Shown: piece by piece, positions 43,401-49,119 of the stretch
How the letters are laid out: each line of letters begins with the position of its first letter
Position numbering within the stretch: position 1 is the first letter of the stretch
From: Gnetum montanum
Lineage: Eukaryota; Streptophyta; Gnetopsida; Gnetales; Gnetaceae
Length of the DNA stretch: 49,119 nt
Reading direction: 5' to 3'
NCBI GenBank assembly: GCA_015680685.1
Contig: MNCI01004529.1
Coordinates: 295,241-344,359, forward strand
Notes under the pieces: model-generated
Databases searched by the model: none
Told to the model about the DNA's origin: nothing
What the model saw: only the letters and a program-made list of their open reading frames with translations
Position numbers and translations under genes: made by a program

Positions 43401-44420
43401 TTAATATGGAGAAACGTCGGTTCGAGCTTCAAAGCTTACCCAGGGTGAGAGTCACGAAAATGGGGAAGATATGAGTTGCAATCTCTGAAGAAGTGAAAAT
43501 AGTGAAACCAAAAAAAAATAGAGATCATTTCATAAATGACACTGGCCTACATTCTGAATATTCTCCGTTAAAAATGCATTCAAATCATGACCCTGGTTCA
43601 GACGTGCATAACTGCAGAAGGTTTTGGATCTGCAAAAAAAAACACAGAGAAAGCAAAAACAAAGTGATGCAGAATAGGAAAAGGCCCTAAATTTCTCTGA
43701 AATCATGATCTCGCAGTGCTACACCTTCTCAACTCGCTATAAGAAATGGCGCGGTTCCTATCAGCGCATTGACCCAAACCCTTGCCGTAATAAAAAACTT
43801 TCCCACAACAGGAGGAGCCCCTAAGGTTGTTGCTACCCATCAGAGCTTTGCGGTGGAAGTTCTTTTAATTTCAGTAATGAAATCTTCAATTTCGAGTTTC
43901 TGTTTCAGACCTGCGCCTTCAACGCCATCACGGATGCTCTTAGAAAGATCCGCAAGGTGCACACTACACAGAGGATTTTCGGCTAGTTGCAGGGTCATTT
44001 CATAACTTACCTTACCCTTTCCTATAACTGGTGCCTCAAAAAGGGGCCTCCATGGCTCAGAACATTTCTGAAAAATAAATCCGCAGTAAATCCAACCACT
44101 GCCGTGAGTTGCAATACTTTGTTGCATGGATTCTCCAGCTACGACCTCACCAAACAAGCCTGGGCTTTCACAAGGAATGCATTTCAAATTTTTCAGGCAG
44201 TGAAAAATGGCAATCACAAATGTCATTTGCCCTGGAACCTGCAATTCGAAACAGCAACCATGCCCGACGCCGAAGCATTCAATATCACATACCAGTCCAC
44301 AAAGCACGGCAACAAAGACACAAAGGCACACTGAGACAGGTGTCAAGAGATATTTTGGGCCGATGCCGGTAAATCAAAGCTGCAGTTCATCAAAAATAAA
44401 ATTTTAAATGGTTTGCTGAT
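43401..44420. other. Balanced-GC, CpG-containing island, low-copy in style
   Basis: Unlike its surroundings, the sequence keeps CpG and CAG/CTG words (gcgcggttcctatcagcgc, gaaacgtcggttcgagc, cccgacgccgaagc). It has long frames on both strands and no recognisable retroelement block. It may be a fragment of a host gene, an organelle-derived piece or a young insertion. There are no clear borders, target duplications or terminal repeats. Confidence 0.4.
43840..44346 (-). CDS. Hypothetical protein, 168 codons, unidentified
   Basis: An uninterrupted frame in the CpG-containing island. The start is hydrophobic and Cys/Val-rich (MTPVSVCLCVFVAVLCGLVC), which could be a signal or membrane segment. The rest is Cys-rich (FQKCSEPWRPLFEAPVIGKG), then a helical charged end (LADLSKSIRDGVEG, LEIEDFITEIKRTSTAKL). 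The last 60 residues look most protein-like. Overlapping plus-strand frames (43769-44005, 43987-44334 and 44109-44372) compete, so the coding strand is uncertain. The splice-like AG|GTAAGT at 44013-44006 on the minus strand hints at exon structure. I do not recognise the family. Confidence 0.3.
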   Translation of the reverse strand: MTPVSVCLCVFVAVLCGLVCDIECFGVGHGCCFELQVPGQMTFVIAIFHCLKNLKCIPCESPGLFGEVVAGESMQQSIATHGSGWIYCGFIFQKCSEPWRPLFEAPVIGKGKVSYEMTLQLAENPLCSVHLADLSKSIRDGVEGAGLKQKLEIEDFITEIKRTSTAKL

Positions 44421-44612
44421 TAATTTAATTTAGCAATGACACAATGTCACCTATGCTAATAGCATGAAGCTCTGGTTTTAGACTTACCTTTTAATTTAAT
44501 TATTCCAAGGCTTCAAGACATTATTTTTCAAACATTATTACTACCCATAACATAATTGTAATATTAATGATAAAATATTTGTAATATTATATTTATAATA
44601 TTTACAAATATT
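44421..44612. other. AT-rich stretch, nothing recognised
   Basis: Includes a short AT palindromic area (aatatttgtaatattatatttataatatt near 44573). No coding. Confidence 0.35.
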
Positions 44613-44776
44613 GGTGTTAGCATAAATTCCTCCTAACTTTATGTACAACTTCCCAACTACTTAACTTCCCAATTAAATTAGTGAGAAATATCTCCTAACT
44701 ACATGGGTAAGTTGTAACTCCCTTACTTGGGAGACAAGTAAGCTAAGATATTTTATGTATGTAACCACCTTTGAAC

Positions 44777-44788
44777 CCTATAAAAAGA
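44777..44788 (+). promoter_or_regulatory. TATA box of the probable LTR
   Basis: CCCTATAAAAAG followed by gagaagacattagggtctc; standard context for a plant LTR promoter. Confidence 0.45.
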
Positions 44789-44927
44789 GAAGACATTAGG
44801 GTCTCAAGAAAGGGAAGGGGGGAATCAGACTTTGGAGAAGACACTTGATACATCACACTTTGGGAAAGCTACTAGCTAGCACTTGGAGCTCACACTTGGA
44901 GACACACTTTGGCTCTTGGGAAGAGCA

Positions 44928-45699
44928 NNNNNNNNNNNNNNNNNNNNNNNNNNNNNNNNNNNNNNNNNNNNNNNNNNNNNNNNNNNNNNNNNNNNNNNNN
45001 NNNNNNNNNNNNNNNNNNNNNNNNNNNNNNNNNNNNNNNNNNNNNNNNNNNNNNNNNNNNNNNNNNNNNNNNNNNNNNNNNNNNNNNNNNNNNNNNNNNN
45101 NNNNNNNNNNNNNNNNNNNNNNNNNNNNNNNNNNNNNNNNNNNNNNNNNNNNNNNNNNNNNNNNNNNNNNNNNNNNNNNNNNNNNNNNNNNNNNNNNNNN
45201 NNNNNNNNNNNNNNNNNNNNNNNNNNNNNNNNNNNNNNNNNNNNNNNNNNNNNNNNNNNNNNNNNNNNNNNNNNNNNNNNNNNNNNNNNNNNNNNNNNNN
45301 NNNNNNNNNNNNNNNNNNNNNNNNNNNNNNNNNNNNNNNNNNNNNNNNNNNNNNNNNNNNNNNNNNNNNNNNNNNNNNNNNNNNNNNNNNNNNNNNNNNN
45401 NNNNNNNNNNNNNNNNNNNNNNNNNNNNNNNNNNNNNNNNNNNNNNNNNNNNNNNNNNNNNNNNNNNNNNNNNNNNNNNNNNNNNNNNNNNNNNNNNNNN
45501 NNNNNNNNNNNNNNNNNNNNNNNNNNNNNNNNNNNNNNNNNNNNNNNNNNNNNNNNNNNNNNNNNNNNNNNNNNNNNNNNNNNNNNNNNNNNNNNNNNNN
45601 NNNNNNNNNNNNNNNNNNNNNNNNNNNNNNNNNNNNNNNNNNNNNNNNNNNNNNNNNNNNNNNNNNNNNNNNNNNNNNNNNNNNNNNNNNNNNNNNNNN
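44928..45699. other. Assembly gap (772 N)
   Basis: Run of 772 undetermined bases inside the probable LTR. The repeats of cacttggagacacactttgg style just before it suggest that a tandem repeat caused the break. Confidence 0.99.
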
Positions 45700-45973
45700 G
45701 CAAAGTTGGCTGAATCTCTTTAAGATAAGTCATTTGTAGTTTACACACAACGCAATCATTTCATATTTCACAATCACACACCGCAACAGCACACACACAT
45801 ACTCACATTGACTACTGAGTTTATTTGGAGGTATCTGGGCCTTGGTGTTGCCAGAGACTAGCAAGCACCTAAATCCTGTTCGAGGACACTCGTTGGCGGT
45901 CGCGTCCCAAACAGTCACCAATAGTAGTGAATTGGAAGTGAAGATTGGTTAACTTTGACATCAATTTGTTTAA

Positions 45974-45999
45974 CACCCTACCCTATTAAGGGTAGGGTG
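45974..45999. other. Perfect 10-bp inverted repeat at the LTR end
   Basis: CACCCTACCC, six bases TATTAA, GGGTAGGGTG. Sequences of the type aacaccctaccc are common at ends of plant gypsy LTRs. Although telomere-like in look, it is not TTTAGGG repeat. Confidence 0.7.
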
Positions 46000-46315
46000 A
46001 TGCCTAGGATCAAGTAATTGTAGAACAGAAGCATGATAACTAAAACCAATAATGTGTAGAATATATGATATCTAAGAAAGTAGAACAATACAGAAATTTC
46101 GTACCACACCAAAAACTAAACATAACTATCACTTTATCAAAATGCATCTCACTACATAAATCAAACTATGTACTACTCTGCTGAAATACAAAAACACATA
46201 AACCTCATCTTCAGATATAGAAGAGTACAGAGAGTTTCATACAAGGATATCTAATCCACACTACTATACATAAAAATATACAGTAACTAAGCATTGAAGG
46301 ATTTTCCTTTGTCTA

Positions 46316-46346
<31 letters not shown>

Positions 46347-46357
46347 TCTCTCTCTCC
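46316..46357. repeat. CT microsatellite
   Basis: (CT)n with two CTT interruptions, about 42 bp, inside the long LTR. Confidence 0.95.
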
Positions 46358-48721
46358 ATGCTCATCTAGGCTTATGTGCCTTTCACCTATAATTAAATCA
46401 AGTCAGTACACAACTGAGTGAAAAGCCTTTATACTTCCCCTGCTAGATTGTTGACAAGTGATACACTAGAGGAGAGGAGTGGGGTACAAGACAACCTGCA
46501 ACCATTTTTAGTCTTATGTATGCTCAAAAAAACACACACCATATCATCCATAAAGCTAACATACTATCATACAAGCATAGACAAAGCCATGGTTTGACAT
46601 CATCTATCATTCCCATGTCATCATACCCATGATATACCATAAATAGTCCATGATCCATAGAATCATAATCCAAATAGAATACCTATTCTCAACGATATGA
46701 CTTACAAACCAATACGATCACATACATAGCCCACATGGTTGCTAGCATATATGTGCTCAGTGTAGCATGTGAAACGTTGCCATGAGTACTCATAACAACC
46801 ATTCCCTACACGTATCTTATTAGTCTTTTATTTATCCAACTGATGCTAGGGTCTGGCAACCTATGACCCATAACCACTAGCCTTTTAAAGGACTAGCGAT
46901 AGGGACAAACACACCTATGCCCTCCCACTCTTAGGATGAGGCCTGAGATAGGAGCCTCACCAATGCATCACAATGGGGGTCAATCCATACTACCTCCAAG
47001 GTGCCTCACCACTAACCAATCCACACCCTCATGCTAGCACCACCCACCAATGACTATCACAAGCATCATCATGAAAAAAATACACAATCTGTCTAGCTTA
47101 AGCCAACATAGGTCATGAGCACAAAACACCCAAACAAACATAATCACACATATCCATCCCTAATAGTTACACTCATTCCATGAAAACAATACCACAGTGT
47201 AATAGAACAACATGAAGACCTCGATATGATAAAACAATACCATATTCCTCAAGAGACACGTACTTCCCTACAAATGACCACTAGAATAACCTTTAAAATG
47301 ATATATGCCCAAAGAGAAAACTAACTACATGATTAGTAAGTACTTTCCAAAATGATCCCAACAACACTAATTTTACCTAAATCAGACTTCTGAAGCAAAG
47401 TTATGCGTGTTCAAAGTTTGATTAATAAACTAATATTTAAAGAATATTTAACAATCACCTTGAAGGATTGGAACTTCCAAAAATGCTTGCATCCCAATAG
47501 GCCCTAAAAATAGAATATTTTCATCATACCAATCCCATCAATAACACATATCATATTCCACAAGTCCACATCATACCATACATCCCATATATTTTAATAA
47601 ACAGTTTGTAACCAAAATTGTACAATTTTGGGAAATATGCAAAATAACATGCCTAAGCTTAGACTTTGAACCATCTACCCCACATGCCCCCATCCCATGA
47701 CCATATACATTAATCTAGCACAAAAATATAGGAAAAAGGTAAAGATAACCCACTAATTAAAATTGTTAAGGCAAAAAGACCAAAACAAGTAGAAAAACCT
47801 CAAAATTTCAGCAAGACTTTGTTTCACTCCCAACAAGTTCTGCACCTACATAGATATGATTGCAAAAATCCCAAATCTAGGTTCAAAGTAAGCAAAAATC
47901 ATCCAAAGAGCTTAGAATTCAAAAAAAAATGTGGAATAGAATAAGAAAGTAGAAAGAAAACAAAAGAAAATAGGCTCTTGTAAGTTTCTTTTTATGCAAA
48001 AAAAAAAAAAAAAAACAAAGAAAACCCAAGTGTGTTGCAAAGTGGTAGTGTAAAAGGGTGTTGGATCTCTTATCTTAAAAATAAAAAATAAAAAACAAGG
48101 TTTATGCCAACATTACTTGTATGCGTATGTTATCATAAAACAAAAATACAAAATGGAGGTAGCGCACATCACATGCAACCTAACATGACTTTTAATTTTC
48201 TTTTTTTTCCATTTGAATTATTTATTATTTTTTTAAGGAAAAATTTTCATAAGTTATTTTTATTTTTCATCTCCGCAACTAATACTATAAACGTTAATCA
48301 TGTGTAATAAGCACACTGGGACTCCAAATCAAAATTCATTTGAACCTACGAGATCCTTATCATACGCTCTACACATTCACATGCCAAAACCACACCTGAA
48401 CATCATGTAACATAGTGCTATACTACAAATGCCTACATACTAAAATCACACATAGAGCATAAAAACATACTGGATAGGTGCTCTTGTACCCCAATCTAAC
48501 AACCTTGCCAAAAACATCACTTTTCTAACACATCACACAGAGCTAGTGTACATAATCATGTTAGCTAAGCATGTAAAGACAACATAATCATAACATAAAA
48601 ATAAAGCCTCATAACATATAAAATACATTAAATCATCCCCAAAAACCCACCAGGACTCCACATGTAATGTATAGCTCATAGGCAAATGACCATACCTACT
48701 ATCTTTAGATAGGATGTAACA

Positions 48722-49119
48722 CTCTTCCCTCCTTGAGAATCTTCCTCTTAGAAGATCTTAGGATGAGCTGCACACATCCTAGTCTCCACCACCTAAGTAG
48801 CCTTTAAAGTCCCATGTCTACTCCATAAAATTTTAACCATAGGGACCACTTTACTACATAGTTTTCATACCATACGATCCAGAATCTTTACTAGTTTCTC
48901 AACATAACACTATAGTTGTAGTCCTAAATGGCTAATCACATGATGCTCATTAAGCACATAACATCGCAGCATAGATACATGAAATACATCATGGACATGT
49001 TCATTAATGCTATCTAATAGGCCACTTTCCCAATCCATTATAACACCTAAAATGGACCAATGTATCTAGGAGCCAATTTTCCTTTTTGGCCAAATCAAGT
49101 AAGGCCTTTCAAAGGAGAA
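48722..49119 (-). pseudogene. pol: Integrase C-terminus with chromodomain-like end, minus strand, continues past window
   Basis: The frame from 49119 downward reads about FERPYLIWPKRKIGS, then HVHDVFHVSMLRCYVLNEHH, VISHLGLQL, VEKLVKILDRMV, and VPMVKILWSRHGTLKATWVV. This is the familiar chromovirus order: GKLAPRYIGPF block, VFHVSMLRKY block, ILDR, then VKVLWxxHxxxEATWE of the chromodomain-like tail. Several TAG stops fit CAG, TGG or CGA. The frame ends just before the purine tract and LTR at 48721. Confidence 0.8.

Larger units (their letters stand above)
44613..45960 (+). repeat. Probable LTR (plus strand), interrupted by an assembly gap
   Basis: A start of LTR style (TGTTAGCATAAATTCC, about 44614) is followed about 165 bp later by a TATA box (CCCTATAAAAAG, 44777-44788) and a transcribed-leader-like purine tract. 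After the gap the sequence looks like U5 or leader (cctgttcgaggacactcg, ggcggtcgcgtcccaaac). The right border is unknown because the second LTR is not visible. The long frames across the gap are artefacts of Ns. Confidence 0.4.
45968..48721 (-). repeat. 3' LTR of a minus-strand chromovirus-type element (~2.75 kb, low end inferred)
   Basis: The upper end is fixed by a minus-strand purine tract (AAGGAGGGAAGAG) followed by TGTTACATCC, right after the integrase frame. The low end is proposed at 45968 (minus strand ...GTTAAACA), next to a perfect inverted repeat (45974-45983 with 45990-45999). A minus-strand TATA box (TATAAAGG, 46431-46424 area) lies about 460 bp from that end. It contains a CT microsatellite and A/T-rich tracts; no coding. 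An LTR this long is at the high end for chromoviruses, so an internal insertion is possible. Confidence 0.5.

Noticed and set aside
44845-45748. Four long frames of 276-292 codons
   Set aside because: They consist almost wholly of N codons across the assembly gap.
45974-45999. Telomere-like CCCTACCC / GGGTAGGG words
   Set aside because: Single inverted repeat, not an array of TTTAGGG; better explained as LTR end sequence.
48104-48307. 67-codon plus-strand frame
   Set aside because: Inside the long LTR, low complexity, Phe-rich translation of T runs.
1-49119. Endogenous pararetrovirus, CRISPR array, tRNA gene or bacterial operon
   Set aside because: No movement-protein or coat motifs, no spacer arrays, no cloverleaf noticed, and all recognisable proteins are LTR-retrotransposon type.

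Overview
The window looks like intergenic DNA from a large, repeat-rich seed-plant nuclear genome. A gymnosperm or conifer is my guess from the style of the repeats; no species marker is visible. It is AT-rich, almost free of intact reading frames, and filled with old, nested, stop-riddled LTR retrotransposons. I see no intact host gene, no tRNA gene, no operon and no CRISPR array. Two assembly gaps are present (8483-8545 and 44928-45699).

Layout. (1) 1-14608, minus strand: a very large Tat/Ogre-like Ty3/gypsy element cut by the window start. In its own 5'-3' direction it has a 5' LTR (13237-14608), a candidate PBS, gag (13175-11660), a segment holding a decayed intron-containing gene in antisense (8546-11338), a ~180-bp hairpin-bearing tandem array (6240-3905), a non-coding spacer, and pol (3105-1: RT, RNase H, second RNase H, integrase). 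(2) 14610-15620, plus: 3' end of a Ty1/copia element. (3) 15640-20000, minus: gag-PR-RT-RNase H of another non-chromoviral Ty3/gypsy element. (4) 20652-22259, plus: a GC-rich, CpG-rich chromovirus 3' fragment (integrase, chromodomain, 700-bp 3' LTR). (5) 22260-27571, plus: an LTR element with two ~0.5-kb LTRs and an iMet-tRNA-type PBS but no recognisable pol; it contains a 5S-rRNA-derived segment. (6) A second 5S-derived segment at 27620-27910. (7) 28955-32330, minus: another Tat-type pol. (8) 33800-35880, plus: an unassigned region with a TATA-like site, a 250-bp tandem duplication and a decayed reading frame. (9) 36387-43060, minus: a second copy of the Tat family of item 1 (3' LTR, 3' UTR, pol, spacer), truncated at its 5' side. 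(10) 43400-44420: a non-deaminated island with an unidentified 168-codon frame. (11) 44613-45960: a probable LTR interrupted by the long gap. (12) 45968-49119, minus: a chromovirus-type 3' LTR (~2.75 kb) and the integrase C-terminus of an element that continues past the window.

How the parts relate: the order of interruption suggests that the item-3 gypsy element was broken by copia, and copia was broken by the large Tat element. Nearly all readable frames are stopped by TAG, TAA or TGA codons that look like C-to-T products of CAG, TGG, CAA or CGA. This fits long-term cytosine methylation and deamination. The 20652-22259 and 43400-44420 islands have escaped it, so they are younger or differently treated. 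The observations most worth a second look are the antisense multi-intron passenger gene, the hairpin/CATGCATG array, the paired 5S-derived segments and the CpG-rich chromovirus graft.
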